DNA from: Hallerella sp964587155
GTDB lineage: Bacteria; Fibrobacterota; Fibrobacteria; Fibrobacterales; Fibrobacteraceae
NCBI GenBank assembly: GCA_964587155.1
Contig: CAZPKF010000005.1
Coordinates: forward strand, 1 to 64,000
DNA: 64,000 nucleotides
Reading direction: 5' to 3'
The notes below the pieces were generated by a model that was given only the letters and a program-made list of their open reading frames with translations, was not told the origin of the DNA and did not search any database. Positions within the stretch are counted from its first letter, which is position 1, and each line of letters starts with the position of its first letter. Made by a program: the position numbers and the translations under genes. This document shows, one piece after another, positions 30,006 through 39,759 of the stretch.

Positions 30006-30713
30006 ATGGCGAATCAAATTCCAGAAAATCTCCCCATCATTGAAGTTCCCCCTGAATTGCGCGGCCTTTCCGACGAAGAAATCCTTGCGCTGCACCCATA
30101 CGATCCCGAAAAACGCGATCGATTCCGTCCTTCCAAAAAAGAACGCGCAGCACGGAAATTGGCCCGGGAACAAGCCAGAATGCGCCAAATCGCCGAACAA
30201 TACAAGAATCGCAACAATTTTTCCCGATACGCCTCCCGGCCGATGCCGAAAATGTCCGATTTTGACGGGACACATCCGGTTCAAGCACAACATAAACCGA
30301 TGCAGCACAAAAAAGCTTTGTTTGTTCCCGGGCAGGCAAAAGCTCCCCCATCACCCCCCATCGTCAACACGGCGAAATCGGCCTCTGCACCGCTCCCTCC
30401 CAGACAAAGTTCAGGCAGAGTCCTTGTCGGTTCGTTCGGCGGAGCCTCTTTTGGCACCGCCAAGACACAGATCATTTCCGAAGCGGAATTGGCCAAGCAG
30501 GCAGCTATCAAAAAAGCAAAAGCCGAAGCCCTCGCACGGGCAAACCTGCTGAAAATGCAGCAACAGGCCGCAATGGAAAATCCTACAAACGCATTGAACG
30601 CTCTGTTCAAAGCTGATTCTCCCCTTTCCAGCGGCGCTGCGATTTCCCCGGAAGTTCCCGTCAAACGCAAGCGCGGCCGTCCCCGTAAAAATCCGCTGCC
30701 CGAAAACCTTTAA
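30006..30713 (+). CDS. Proline/alanine-rich basic protein with C-terminal AT-hook-like motif
   Basis: 235 residues. Residues 1-80 are charged, with an EILALHPYDPEKRDRF segment and basic clusters. The middle is Pro/Ala-rich and low in complexity, and the end carries KRKRGRPRKNP, a textbook AT-hook (RGRP core flanked by Lys/Arg). AT-hooks bind the minor groove of AT-rich DNA, so a chromatin or regulatory role is possible, but short basic tails can also be fortuitous. No family is recognised. The stop overlaps that of the convergent flavodoxin gene in a shared TTAA. Confidence 0.75.
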   Translation: MANQIPENLPIIEVPPELRGLSDEEILALHPYDPEKRDRFRPSKKERAARKLAREQARMRQIAEQYKNRNNFSRYASRPMPKMSDFDGTHPVQAQHKPMQHKKALFVPGQAKAPPSPPIVNTAKSASAPLPPRQSSGRVLVGSFGGASFGTAKTQIISEAELAKQAAIKKAKAEALARANLLKMQQQAAMENPTNALNALFKADSPLSSGAAISPEVPVKRKRGRPRKNPLPENL

Positions 30714-31306
30714 TTCAATCCCAGCGTTTTCAAAAATTCATCTACTTCTTTTTCCGCTTCATCGCGGGCCTTTTGTGCCGTTTCCCCGCGAATTTCCAGT
30801 GGAGACTTTACCGTGGCTCTTTTGAAAATGCCTTGGAGAGTCGCATCGGTCCCATCTGCGCCGCTCCCCTCATGTGTGCAAAATGGAACGATAACCTTTC
30901 CGTTCAAATCGTGCTTTTCTAGAAAATGATACATCACCATAGGCATGTCTCCCCACCAGATGGGATAGCCGACAAATACTGTATCGTAAGGAGCCGTATC
31001 CACATCGCCTTTGTATGCGGGCCGCGCCTTTTGTTCGCGTTCTTCCTTTGCCACTTCCGTACATTCCTGATAATTCTGAGGATATATCTTTTGCGGTTTG
31101 ACTTCAAAAAGATCTGCCGAAACTTTTTTCGCGATCATTTTGGCCAAGATAGCCGTATTCCCTTCGGAAATATTGCCGACTGCATAATTTTCCCCTGTCC
31201 GAGAAAAATAAAGGACCAGTATTTTGGACTTCATCGTAACCTCACCTGCAAATAAAGAAGCCGTAAACAAGAAAGCCAGCGAAAACAGACCGATTTTGAA
31301 ATTCAT
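30710..31306 (-). CDS. Exported flavodoxin-family protein
   Basis: 198 residues. A signal peptide (core FSLAFLFTASLFAG) precedes a flavodoxin domain with ILVLYFSRTGEN, FVGYPIWWGDMP and VIVPFCTHEGSG. If the internal Met at residue 25 were used, the protein would be a normal cytoplasmic flavodoxin of ~174 residues, so localisation depends on the start; the signal-like segment is convincing. It is homologous to the lipoprotein flavodoxin 4 kb away. Confidence 0.86.
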   Translation of the reverse strand: MNFKIGLFSLAFLFTASLFAGEVTMKSKILVLYFSRTGENYAVGNISEGNTAILAKMIAKKVSADLFEVKPQKIYPQNYQECTEVAKEEREQKARPAYKGDVDTAPYDTVFVGYPIWWGDMPMVMYHFLEKHDLNGKVIVPFCTHEGSGADGTDATLQGIFKRATVKSPLEIRGETAQKARDEAEKEVDEFLKTLGLN

Positions 31307-31404
31307 TTAACACTCCATGGTTATCGATAACGTTCATATCAAAAAATGAGTTCCAAATTTCAAAGATGCCGTCTTATTTAACTTACTCATTTCCAAAACG
31401 GAAA

Positions 31405-32490
31405 TCAACCTTTGAATTGGCGCTCAAACGAAATGGTGTCATCTTTACGTCCATTTAAATTCACCAGTCGTTCCGGATAAAAATGCACTCCATTTTCCGT
31501 TGCCCAAACGGCAAAATTTTCCGCCACATCGAACAATTCTTCCGGACTGCGGCTGGTCAAAATTTTTTGTCGAAACGCCGGTGATTCCGGATCAAATCCT
31601 TTGCAAAGGCGCGCCGCCAGCTGTTTTAATCGCCCCAAGGCGCCAAATTCCGTCGACGTCGATTCTTGCATCATGAATCCAAAATAAATCCGGAAAACGT
31701 CACAAGCTTCCTTAACTGAAATTTGCCGGGGAGACTTGCCCTCTAAAGCGTCGGCAATTTCTCCAAACAGCCACGGGTTGTGCAAGGCTCCTCGCCCGAT
31801 AGAAACGCCATCCACGTCAAAACGCTCCAGCCGTTCCAATGCATTTTGCACGCTGGAAACGTCTCCATTTCCCACAATGGGAATTTTCGCCGCACTGGCC
31901 ACGTCGCCGATTAAATTCCAATTTGCAAATCCATTGTAACCTTGTACACGCGTCCGCCCATGTACAGTCAACATCGAAACGCCTTCGCCTTCTGCGATTT
32001 TCAACGTTTCCATCACATTGATGCTATTTTCATCCCAGCCCACACGGCATTTGAGGGTCATCGGCACCGAGAGCACTTTTTGAACCGCGGATAAAATTTC
32101 CCGTAACCGCGGCAAATCTTTCAGAAGCCCCGCGCCGCCGCCTTTCCCTGCGACCTTAGGCACCGGGCATCCGGCATTGATTTCGATGTAATCCGGTTTC
32201 AAAGATTCCAAAATGCGGGCAGCATCCGCCATCCGAATCGGATTCCTTCCAAAAATTTGAATTCCAAACGGGCGTTCTTCCGGATAAAAATTCAACTGTT
32301 TCCGATTTTTCAACACAAAGGGAGCAGTTCCGTCTGTCGATACAAACTCCGAAACCAAAAGTCCGATCCGGTTCCCGGACAGCACCCGGCAAAGACGACG
32401 AAAAGGCGCATCAGTCACTCCGGCCATCGGAGAGAGCACCGTACAAGGGGAAACGGAAATGTTCGCAAACTGAAACTCTTTTTTCAACAT
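31405..32490 (-). CDS. dus: tRNA-dihydrouridine synthase
   Basis: 361 residues from the ATG at 32490 (a longer frame to 32556 lacks family support). This flavoenzyme reduces uridines in the tRNA D-loop with NADPH. Visible family segments are LSPMAGVTDAPFRR (FMN site), QIFGRNP, IEINAGCPVPKV with the catalytic Cys, KCRVGW, TVHGRTRVQGY and PIVGNGDV, all in a TIM barrel (about 10-250), then a helical RNA-binding domain. It is divergent from the HU/IHF gene with about 100 bases between starts. Confidence 0.96.
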   Translation of the reverse strand: MLKKEFQFANISVSPCTVLSPMAGVTDAPFRRLCRVLSGNRIGLLVSEFVSTDGTAPFVLKNRKQLNFYPEERPFGIQIFGRNPIRMADAARILESLKPDYIEINAGCPVPKVAGKGGGAGLLKDLPRLREILSAVQKVLSVPMTLKCRVGWDENSINVMETLKIAEGEGVSMLTVHGRTRVQGYNGFANWNLIGDVASAAKIPIVGNGDVSSVQNALERLERFDVDGVSIGRGALHNPWLFGEIADALEGKSPRQISVKEACDVFRIYFGFMMQESTSTEFGALGRLKQLAARLCKGFDPESPAFRQKILTSRSPEELFDVAENFAVWATENGVHFYPERLVNLNGRKDDTISFERQFKG

Positions 32491-32593
32491 GAATCCACAC
32501 TTGTCCACGGAATAGCCAAAAATTAAACGACGAAAAAGCAAAAGCTTTCGTTTCAAAAATAGTTTTTTTGGCCAACGTTCCTATATTTAAAAT

Positions 32594-32944
32594 ATGGCTA
32601 ACGCAACAAAACAAGATTTGATTCAAGATGTCACCCGTGAGACAGGTGTCGTCCAGAACAAGGTGCGTGTTGTTGTGGAACAATTTTTGGATCTCGTGGG
32701 AGAAACCCTCGCCGAGGGCAATTCCATTGAAATTCGAGGATTTGGGACCTTTGCAAATAAAGAACGCAAAGCCCGACCGGCTCGCAATCCGAAAACCGGC
32801 GAAATCATCTATCTTGAACAGAGGCTCGTTCCTTCGTTCAAATTTTCAACCGATATTAAAGCGGCAATCGCCAAAGCCTCGCCAGAACTCGAAGAAAAGC
32901 TTTTTCTTTCTTCGAACCAGAAAAAATCCCTCGTTCAGGAATAA
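32594..32944 (+). CDS. HU/IHF-family DNA-binding protein
   Basis: 116 residues. The HU/IHF fold is clear: helical N-terminus, IEIRGFGTF, the beta-arm with KARPARNPKTGE and the closing KFSTDIKAAI. The Pro in the arm tip (ARPARNP) is the DNA-intercalating residue. A ~20-residue C-terminal extension (SSNQKKS) follows. It bends DNA and compacts the nucleoid. TATATTTAAAAT just upstream of the start could serve as a -10 region, with very little untranslated leader. Confidence 0.95.
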   Translation: MANATKQDLIQDVTRETGVVQNKVRVVVEQFLDLVGETLAEGNSIEIRGFGTFANKERKARPARNPKTGEIIYLEQRLVPSFKFSTDIKAAIAKASPELEEKLFLSSNQKKSLVQE

Positions 32945-33105
32945 TCCGTCCGCACACCATATTGTGCAAAGGTCTCTCTCCCTGTAATCTTCCGATGGGC
33001 AGAATCCGCATTTGCCGCCACATTTCTTTTTGCCCAAAACGGCATTCGCCTCCAATTTTTTCAAAGATCTCCCACACCCCATCAAATTAACATAGATTTA
33101 TACCC

Positions 33106-34338
33106 ATGAAAGTCGCACTTCTTACCAATGAATTTCCCCCCGACATCTACGGCGGTGCCGGCATCCACGTTCAGTTTCTCTCCCGCGAACTCCGCGCCCA
33201 CTGCGAAATCGAAGCGCGCGCTTTTGGCTGTCAAAACGATACAGAAAAAAATTTACACGCCATCGGATTTTCCCCAAAACTAGGCATCCAACCCTCCGAT
33301 GCCCGAATGTCCAAAATTTTAAATCCTCTTGACATCAATCTGCAATGGATGGGAAGTTTACAAGACATCGACATAGTCCATTGCCACACATGGTACAGCC
33401 ACTTCGGCGGTGTACTTTCTAGCAAGTTGTTGGAATGCCCCCTTGTTTTGACGACTCATTCTTTGGAACCTCACCGCCCTTGGAAAGCGGAACAGCTGGG
33501 AAACGGCGGTTATCAAATGAGTTCTTGGATAGAACGGACTGCCTATGAAGCCGCCGACGGCGTCATCGCCGTTTCAAACGAAATGAAGCGCGATGTGATG
33601 GAACTTTACGGCATCCCGGCAGACCGCGTACAAGTCATTTACAACGGCATCGATCCCGACTTTTACACCCCGACCTACGAACCCAAAGTCCTTGAAAAGT
33701 TCGGCATTGATCCGGAGAAACCGTTCATTCTGTTTGTCGGCCGCATTACACGGCAAAAAGGCATTTCTCAACTCATCGGAGCCATTCCGCATATTCGTCC
33801 CGATGTTCAAATCGTCCTGTGCGCAGGCGCTCCGGACACGAAGGAATTGGCTGCAGAATGCGAATCCAAAATTCAATCGTTGCAGCAATCCAGAAAAGGC
33901 ATCTTCTGGATTCAAGAAATGATGAACCACAAAGATTTGCGCGTTTTATACACGTATGCGACAGCCTTTGTCACGCCATCCCTTTACGAACCTTTCGGAA
34001 TCATCAACTTAGAAGCCATGAGTTGCGGAACTCCCGTTGTCGGCAGCGCTGTCGGCGGCATCCCGGAAATCATCGTTGAAGGGAAAACCGGATTCCTCGT
34101 TCCATTAGAAGCGACGTCCGCTACCAATTTCGAACCAAAAGATCCGGAAAAATTCCAGCGCGCCCTCGCCGAAAAGCTGAACACGCTTTTGAACAATCCC
34201 GAAATGGCGAAAAAGTTTGGCGAAGAAAGCCGGAAACGCGCCATCGATGTTTTCAGCTGGAAGAGTATCGCCAAGCAAACGTTCAACTTTTACGAAACAG
34301 TCCTATCTCGTTACAAAGCGGAAGGTCCGCGAAAATAA
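33106..34338 (+). CDS. glgA: Glycogen synthase, GT4 type (GlgA/GlgM of the actinobacterial kind)
   Basis: 410 residues, shorter than the GT5 enzymes (~480). The N-terminus LLTNEFPPDIYGGAGIHV, HCHTWYSHFGG and VLTTHSLEPHRPWK match the actinobacterial-type glycogen synthase family (TIGR02149). A second Rossmann half has FVGRITRQKGI and the donor site PSLYEPFGIINLEAMSCGTPVVGS. The donor could be ADP-glucose or, for GlgM, ADP-glucose with glucose-1-phosphate as acceptor to make maltose-1-phosphate; sequence alone does not decide. It fits intracellular glycogen storage known in Fibrobacter. Confidence 0.92.
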   Translation: MKVALLTNEFPPDIYGGAGIHVQFLSRELRAHCEIEARAFGCQNDTEKNLHAIGFSPKLGIQPSDARMSKILNPLDINLQWMGSLQDIDIVHCHTWYSHFGGVLSSKLLECPLVLTTHSLEPHRPWKAEQLGNGGYQMSSWIERTAYEAADGVIAVSNEMKRDVMELYGIPADRVQVIYNGIDPDFYTPTYEPKVLEKFGIDPEKPFILFVGRITRQKGISQLIGAIPHIRPDVQIVLCAGAPDTKELAAECESKIQSLQQSRKGIFWIQEMMNHKDLRVLYTYATAFVTPSLYEPFGIINLEAMSCGTPVVGSAVGGIPEIIVEGKTGFLVPLEATSATNFEPKDPEKFQRALAEKLNTLLNNPEMAKKFGEESRKRAIDVFSWKSIAKQTFNFYETVLSRYKAEGPRK

Positions 34339-34341
34339 ATT

Positions 34342-35037
34342 TCACGGTAAAGTGCCTTTGAAATAAAGAACTTTTTCGTTTCCTTCAACACGGGCGAAAT
34401 AATTCCCGGGCGGATACGGCGATCCGTCCCATTCAAAAATATTTTTCCCCGCAACGGCTTTGAATCGAAGCGTCCGGAGCTTTTCCCCTTTTGCAGAAAT
34501 CAACCGGAACGTCAACATTCCGGGGACACTCCAGGAAAACGCAATCCAATTTCGGTTGAAAATTTGAAATGTTTGCAATTGGACCGATGTATCCGGAAAA
34601 GATTTTTCCTCCGCATAAACAGTCGCATTGTATTCTGGCAATGTGATTTCATCTAAAAAGCGTCCTTTTGCCGCAACATCTTCCCCGAGCATTTCTGACG
34701 ATTCTGAATTTATAATCGCCAAAAGCGATTCTCGGCGGAGGCTTTTTTCAGTGGGAACATTTCCATGCAAAATTTCCAGGTTCAAAAAATCCCCAGCCTT
34801 TCCCCGCAACAGTTCCAACAGGCTCTTTAATGATTTTCCTTTGAGAGAAACTCCATTTGCCGAAACCAAACAATCCCCGACCCGAATCGCCGCCCGGTCT
34901 GCGGGAGAGTCTCGGACTACGTCAAGGACTTCCGCGCCACATTCTGCCGCACAAACGGCAAGCCCGATTCCCCCAAAAGATTCCGCAGCTAGTGCGGCGA
35001 CAGCCCCAAAAAGGACTCCCAAAAAGAGTTTTTTCAC
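34342..35037 (-). CDS. Secreted PDZ-domain protein with sorting-type tail
   Basis: 231 residues from a GTG at 35037, decided by GGAGG eight bases upstream and by the signal peptide it opens; a longer frame to 35115 has no such support. After the signal (cut near ALAA) a PDZ domain spans about 15-95 (GIGLAVCAAECGAEVLDVV, DSPADRAAIRVGDCLVSANG, LKGKS). A beta-rich linker leads to a C-terminal ~70 residues (LRTLRFKAVAGKNIFEWDG, PGNYFARVEG) resembling FlgD-Ig/T9SS-type tails. It is likely an extracytoplasmic protein; there is no protease triad, so it is not DegP. Confidence 0.82.
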   Translation of the reverse strand: MKKLFLGVLFGAVAALAAESFGGIGLAVCAAECGAEVLDVVRDSPADRAAIRVGDCLVSANGVSLKGKSLKSLLELLRGKAGDFLNLEILHGNVPTEKSLRRESLLAIINSESSEMLGEDVAAKGRFLDEITLPEYNATVYAEEKSFPDTSVQLQTFQIFNRNWIAFSWSVPGMLTFRLISAKGEKLRTLRFKAVAGKNIFEWDGSPYPPGNYFARVEGNEKVLYFKGTLP

Positions 35038-35250
35038 CCGATTTCCTCCAACTTTGTTTAAATATACGGAACAATTGCCTTTGAACGGATCTGACAGACT
35101 TTTTCCGCGGGGCAACGCATTTTAGAATATAAGCACACCCAATTTTTCCTGCAAGGGTTCAAACCGTTTTGTTGAAAAATTTCATCGATTAAACACTTTT
35201 GCAATGACAAATTTTGACCCACTTTCAACAGCGAAGAGTATTCATTAGAA

Positions 35251-35373
35251 ATGAAGAACCTCCATTGCGAAAAGAAATTTTCCTTTGCAAAACAAAGGCT
35301 CTACGGCAAAGGCCATTCTGGAGCATTACCAGGCGCGTTCACCCCTCCAGAACGACTGGTTCCTACGTTATGA
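35251..35373 (+). CDS. Candidate 40-residue ORF between the PDZ and sbcC genes
   Basis: An ATG at 35251 opens 40 codons ending TGA at 35371-35373. It is basic then Pro-rich (GHSGALPGAFTPPERLVPTL). It is convergent with sbcC, 1 base from its stop. There is no ribosome site of note. It could be a repeated short ORF or chance; it is the only structure I see in the 35.04-35.37 kb gap. Confidence 0.3.
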   Translation: MKNLHCEKKFSFAKQRLYGKGHSGALPGAFTPPERLVPTL

Positions 35374-35374
35374 A

Positions 35375-38300
35375 TTATCCAGCGCCACCATTTTTAACGA
35401 CGCCTGGTCCTTGAATAATGCTGCGTCCATTACCCGAAGGAATGATTTCCAGATGATTTGGAATTTCTTCTTTCAAACGATTGACATGAGAGATGACTCC
35501 GACAAGTTTATCCCCGCATTCGCCCAAATTTCTCAAGACATCAATCGCCTTTTGCAACTTGTGCTCATCCAGCGCTCCAAAACCTTCGTCCAAGAACAAC
35601 GTATCGATTTGCACTTTACGGCTGGCCAAAGAGGATAGCCCAAGCGCCAGCGAAAGACTCACCAAAAACGATTCACCGCCAGAAAGGTTCGCCGCCAAAC
35701 GGGATGCCCCACATTCCGCATCGTAAAGCGAAAGGTTCAACCCCGATTCTTTATCTATTTCAATTTTATAGCGCGGATCCAACCCTTGCAAATGCCGATT
35801 TGCCGCAGAAATCAACTGCCGAAGAGTCAAACGTTGAACAAATTTCACAAATTTTTGCCCATCGGCACTGCCAATCAAGCTGTCCAGCGTTCCCCAAATC
35901 TTGATTTTTTCCTCCTGGTCCTTTTTTTCAACCAGAGCTTTATCATATTCCTTTTTTTGTGCATCATTTTCAATGGACTTTTGCAAATTCTCTTGAATTT
36001 CAGCCGACAGCTTTTCAACTTCAACGGAAATGGTCTCTATTTTTGATTGGATGGTCTGAAGAGTCTCGTGACCGATTTCCCGAGAGCGCCAATCTTTCAA
36101 CTGCAATTCCGCTTGCTGCAATTGCCCGGACTGCGTCAAAAGTTCTTGTTTCACTTGATCGATTATTGCCTGCGAGTTTGCGCGTTCTTCATCGGAAATC
36201 TGCGAATTCAGCATATCTTCTTCTGAAGCAAAACCGTTTTCGCGGAGCTTTGACAAAAGATCGGATGTAAGGCCCTCTTTATTGCGATTTTCAGAATCCA
36301 ATTGCGCAGAGACGGATTCCAACTTTGTCCGCAATTCAATCAATTTGTTTTCAATTTGAGATTTTTTTTGAGAAAGCGACTCACATTCAACGGAGGCGGC
36401 TTCTATTTTCGCCTGCCATTCTTGCCTGTCTTCTGTCACTTTTTTTGACCCAAAAAGTTTTTGCCTTTCCGCAGAAATCTTTTGAATTTTTTCTTTTTGC
36501 GCATTTAAATCTTTTTCTGCGACATCCAACTCCCGCAAGACCTCGTCCCTATTTTTTATAAAATTTTTTATTTCCACATCGCAAAGATCCAGCTTTTGCC
36601 TGTAATTATCAATGCCCTGCAAACACCGATTCCACAAATCCACCCAATTGCGAATTGTTTCCTGAAGATTTTGTGGATTTTCCAAATCCGTAGCGACAAA
36701 ACCGTATTTTTCCAACCTTTCCCAAGCTTTTTGAAAGCATTCCCCTTTGTTATTTTCCTTATCATCAACTTCTTTTTTGCAGCTTTTGACATTGTTTTCT
36801 GCTTGTTCGAACGCGCGGTCAGCCCGTTCCACTTCGATCTGGGATCTTTCAAATTGTTCTTGCAATTTTTTCAACCGATTTGCCGCACCTTCGATATCAC
36901 CCGGTAAAAATTCTTTGCAAGAAGCCTTCGCATGAAACGGATTTCCACAAACAGGACAAGGATCCCCTTCGGACAAGGCCGATTGCACCATCACAGCTAT
37001 CCGATTGATGTCGTTTGAAAAACTTTTTTCCCGTTCATCCCGGATTCGGTTGAATTCGGCGCACCTTTCCCGTTTAAGATTTGCCGCTTCTTGCTCAGCC
37101 GTTTTCGCACTTGCTAACGACAGCTTCGCTTTGGCAACATCATTTTTCGCCGATTCCAAGCGTTCCAACATTTCAGAAACAACCGCTTGGTCGGATTCCA
37201 ATTTGTCGTGCGCAGAATGCGCCTGCTTGTAAGTTTCACATTTTTCCAATTTTTTTTCGAAGTCTGCCCGAAAACTTTTTTGTTCTTCAATGGATTTGTC
37301 AATTTCCCCGATGCGTCTTTTCTGTTCTTCTATTTTTTGTTTTTGTTCTTCGACATTTTGCTGGAAGTGCAAAACATCTCCATCTAATTGGGAAACTTTA
37401 TCGCGCAATCCATCCCGCGTCCTGTCTTCCAAACGGAGGGTTTCTTTTTCCTTGCTCTTGTTTTCCAGTTCAACTGAAACATTTTTACTCAGCGATTCTT
37501 CTTCTGGAATTTGCTTTTGCAATTCTTTTTTTTGCCGCTCTTTTTCTTGACAATCACGGCGGCTCTGATCCAATTGTTGCCACGAAGGAACCAAATTTTT
37601 GGCTTTATCGGAACGATTCAACTTCGCCTGCAGCGAAACGAAACCGCGATTTTTTTCCGAAAGGTCATTTACTTTATTTCGAAGGTCCTGACACGTTTTT
37701 CCCAAGCGATCGACATTTTCTAAAATGTTTTTCGCACTTTCACTTTTTTTCAGCTCCTGCTCTTTTTCGGATTTTGTCTTTTGTGCACAAGAAATCCGAG
37801 ACTTCAGCGCAATCGATTCGTTTTCCGGCATCAAATGCAATCCGTCCAAACGTTCTTGAATATTTGTCAGACGGTTCTTTTCTTCCCGGTTGCGTTCAAA
37901 AACAGCCTTGGATATTTTCCGGTAAATTTCCTGCCCGGAAAGTTTTTCAAGAATCGCCGCTTTTTCATTTTGATCACTTTTGAGAAAGCTGTCAAAACCG
38001 CCTTGAGGCAGCATCACCGCACGCATGAATTGTTTAAAATCCAATCCGATTAATTCTTCTATTTTCCGGTTGACATCATTCTTTTTCGTCGTTTCATCAT
38101 GGGAAACAAATTCTCCATTTTCAAAATACAGAATTTTTCTATCCACTGCCTGAAGCGCTCCATCCGGCAAATTACGGCTACGGTGCACCCTCCAAGAAGA
38201 CAAATAGCGAAGCCCATTTGATTCAAATTCCACCTCGGAAAAAGATTCTCCCGTTCCCATCGTCATCACCAGTTCCGGACTGGAATTTCTTGTTCCCTGC

Positions 38301-38500
38301 TTATCAGAGGCGTTCTCCTGACGCGGCGTTTTTCCGTAAAGCGCAAGGGATATCGCATCCAAGACAGACGTCTTTCCAGAACCCGTCGGACCAGAAATGG
38401 CAAATAGATGTCCGCGCAAAAAATCGGGATCGTCAAAACGGATTTTCCATTCTCCAGCCAGGGAATTGATGTTCTTGAAATGAAGCGAGATGATTTTCAT
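35375..38500 (-). CDS. sbcC: SbcC ATPase of the SbcCD nuclease
   Basis: 1041 residues. Walker A GPTGSGKTSVLDAISLALYG lies at about 33-52. Long coiled-coil arms flank a zinc-hook CPVC at the centre (about 515). At the C-terminus NLSGGESFLVSLSLALG (ABC signature) and TLFLDEGFGALDE (Walker B) complete the Rad50-like head. With SbcD it trims DNA hairpins and protein-blocked double-strand ends. The start overlaps the sbcD stop by four bases. The region is AT-richer than neighbours, mostly due to Lys/Glu-rich coiled coils. Confidence 0.98.
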   Translation of the reverse strand: MKIISLHFKNINSLAGEWKIRFDDPDFLRGHLFAISGPTGSGKTSVLDAISLALYGKTPRQENASDKQGTRNSSPELVMTMGTGESFSEVEFESNGLRYLSSWRVHRSRNLPDGALQAVDRKILYFENGEFVSHDETTKKNDVNRKIEELIGLDFKQFMRAVMLPQGGFDSFLKSDQNEKAAILEKLSGQEIYRKISKAVFERNREEKNRLTNIQERLDGLHLMPENESIALKSRISCAQKTKSEKEQELKKSESAKNILENVDRLGKTCQDLRNKVNDLSEKNRGFVSLQAKLNRSDKAKNLVPSWQQLDQSRRDCQEKERQKKELQKQIPEEESLSKNVSVELENKSKEKETLRLEDRTRDGLRDKVSQLDGDVLHFQQNVEEQKQKIEEQKRRIGEIDKSIEEQKSFRADFEKKLEKCETYKQAHSAHDKLESDQAVVSEMLERLESAKNDVAKAKLSLASAKTAEQEAANLKRERCAEFNRIRDEREKSFSNDINRIAVMVQSALSEGDPCPVCGNPFHAKASCKEFLPGDIEGAANRLKKLQEQFERSQIEVERADRAFEQAENNVKSCKKEVDDKENNKGECFQKAWERLEKYGFVATDLENPQNLQETIRNWVDLWNRCLQGIDNYRQKLDLCDVEIKNFIKNRDEVLRELDVAEKDLNAQKEKIQKISAERQKLFGSKKVTEDRQEWQAKIEAASVECESLSQKKSQIENKLIELRTKLESVSAQLDSENRNKEGLTSDLLSKLRENGFASEEDMLNSQISDEERANSQAIIDQVKQELLTQSGQLQQAELQLKDWRSREIGHETLQTIQSKIETISVEVEKLSAEIQENLQKSIENDAQKKEYDKALVEKKDQEEKIKIWGTLDSLIGSADGQKFVKFVQRLTLRQLISAANRHLQGLDPRYKIEIDKESGLNLSLYDAECGASRLAANLSGGESFLVSLSLALGLSSLASRKVQIDTLFLDEGFGALDEHKLQKAIDVLRNLGECGDKLVGVISHVNRLKEEIPNHLEIIPSGNGRSIIQGPGVVKNGGAG

Positions 38501-39759
38501 ACGTTCCCCTGATTATTTTGAATCTGATTCAAGATTTCTTCAAATGCGGAAAAAATGCGCGATTTCAGTTCGGGATCCGTTCCCAAAGTTTCTTCGCAAT
38601 CCAACCGTTTTTCAAAAACTTGTTCCGGCGACAATTCCGAGAGATCTTTTTCTTCGCGGATTCCCGATTGGGAATTGTCTGTCCGCGCCGCATATTCCGC
38701 ATAAACCAGTTCTAGCCCCGCTTGTTCAAAGTCACCGGAAAGAAGTTGCCGGATATTGCCAACACTTCCCGCACCTGTAAAGCGGACTCGTACCCAAGCC
38801 CCCGGGGACTCTTTCCCTAAAGAAGCGACTTCTTGGCGGATTTTTTCCAAACTGTCTCCGGAAATAGTCACCCATTTGCGCATTCGCGGCACGCCAAGCG
38901 GTCTGACAACGGGAGCGTTTCCGTTTTCAAGATCCACCAGCAGAACAACATTTTCGTTGACTGCTTCATCAAATCCCATGGGAAGTGGCGAACCGGAATA
39001 ACGGATGCGGTCTTCGCCGCCCACTTTTTGCTGTCGGTGAATATGCCCCAAAGCAACATAATCAAAAATCGAAGAAAAAATGTCTGAATGAACATTTTCC
39101 AAATTTCCAACGATGGCAAATTCCGTTTCATTCGCATTTTCAGAGAGCTTTGAACCGGCGGCGAAAAGATGCGCCATGGCGACAACGGGCAAATTTTTTC
39201 CAATTTCTTCGCGGAGCTTCCGCACCCGCTCTTTTAAAATTTCAAAATGAGCTCGCGTCCCATTGCGGACAAACGTTTCTCCCGTTACCGATTCACTGTT
39301 TCCTAAACTCTTTTGCAAAGCCCTGTCACGGAGAAATGGTGCGGCACAAACAATCAATTCCGGATTTTCCGCATGGGGCAAAAGCAAGATTTCATTTGAA
39401 AAATCCGATTCAGCATCCGGTGTCGCCACCACATGCACATTCAAAAGCTCCAATATGGATTTGGAAACATTCAATGTCGCAGGCGAATCGTGATTCCCCG
39501 CAGTCACCACGACATTTTTACAGCAAGTTCCATAAAGGCTTGTCAAAAAAGAGTAATAAAGTTCTTGGACGGCGTTGCTGGGCGATCCCGTATCAAAAAT
39601 GTCCCCGGAAACAAGAAGCGCGTCCACTTCGTTTTCAACGATGGCGGACTTCAACCAGTTCAAAAAGAATTTGTATTCGTCTAGGCGGGAATGTTCATGC
39701 AAAGAATTCCCCAAGTGCCAATCCGACGTGTGTAAAATGCGAAAACCATGATGACTCAT
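38497..39759 (-). CDS. sbcD: SbcD nuclease subunit
   Basis: 420 residues. The calcineurin-like phosphoesterase motifs are in order: HTSDWHLG, SGDIFDTGSP, TAGNHDSP, a MAHLF His and LGHIHR, giving the two-metal Mre11 site. A capping domain follows (about 270-330), and the C-terminal helices contact SbcC. It is the upstream gene of the sbcDC pair. The divergent TIGR02147 gene starts 120 bases away. Confidence 0.97.
   Translation of the reverse strand: MSHHGFRILHTSDWHLGNSLHEHSRLDEYKFFLNWLKSAIVENEVDALLVSGDIFDTGSPSNAVQELYYSFLTSLYGTCCKNVVVTAGNHDSPATLNVSKSILELLNVHVVATPDAESDFSNEILLLPHAENPELIVCAAPFLRDRALQKSLGNSESVTGETFVRNGTRAHFEILKERVRKLREEIGKNLPVVAMAHLFAAGSKLSENANETEFAIVGNLENVHSDIFSSIFDYVALGHIHRQQKVGGEDRIRYSGSPLPMGFDEAVNENVVLLVDLENGNAPVVRPLGVPRMRKWVTISGDSLEKIRQEVASLGKESPGAWVRVRFTGAGSVGNIRQLLSGDFEQAGLELVYAEYAARTDNSQSGIREEKDLSELSPEQVFEKRLDCEETLGTDPELKSRIFSAFEEILNQIQNNQGNV

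Noticed and set aside
32846..33085. Cysteine-rich 79-codon minus ORF over the end of the HU/IHF gene (KKKCGGKCGFC)
   Set aside because: It overlaps a certain gene by 99 bases and has no ribosome site. The Cys spacing is suggestive but unsupported.
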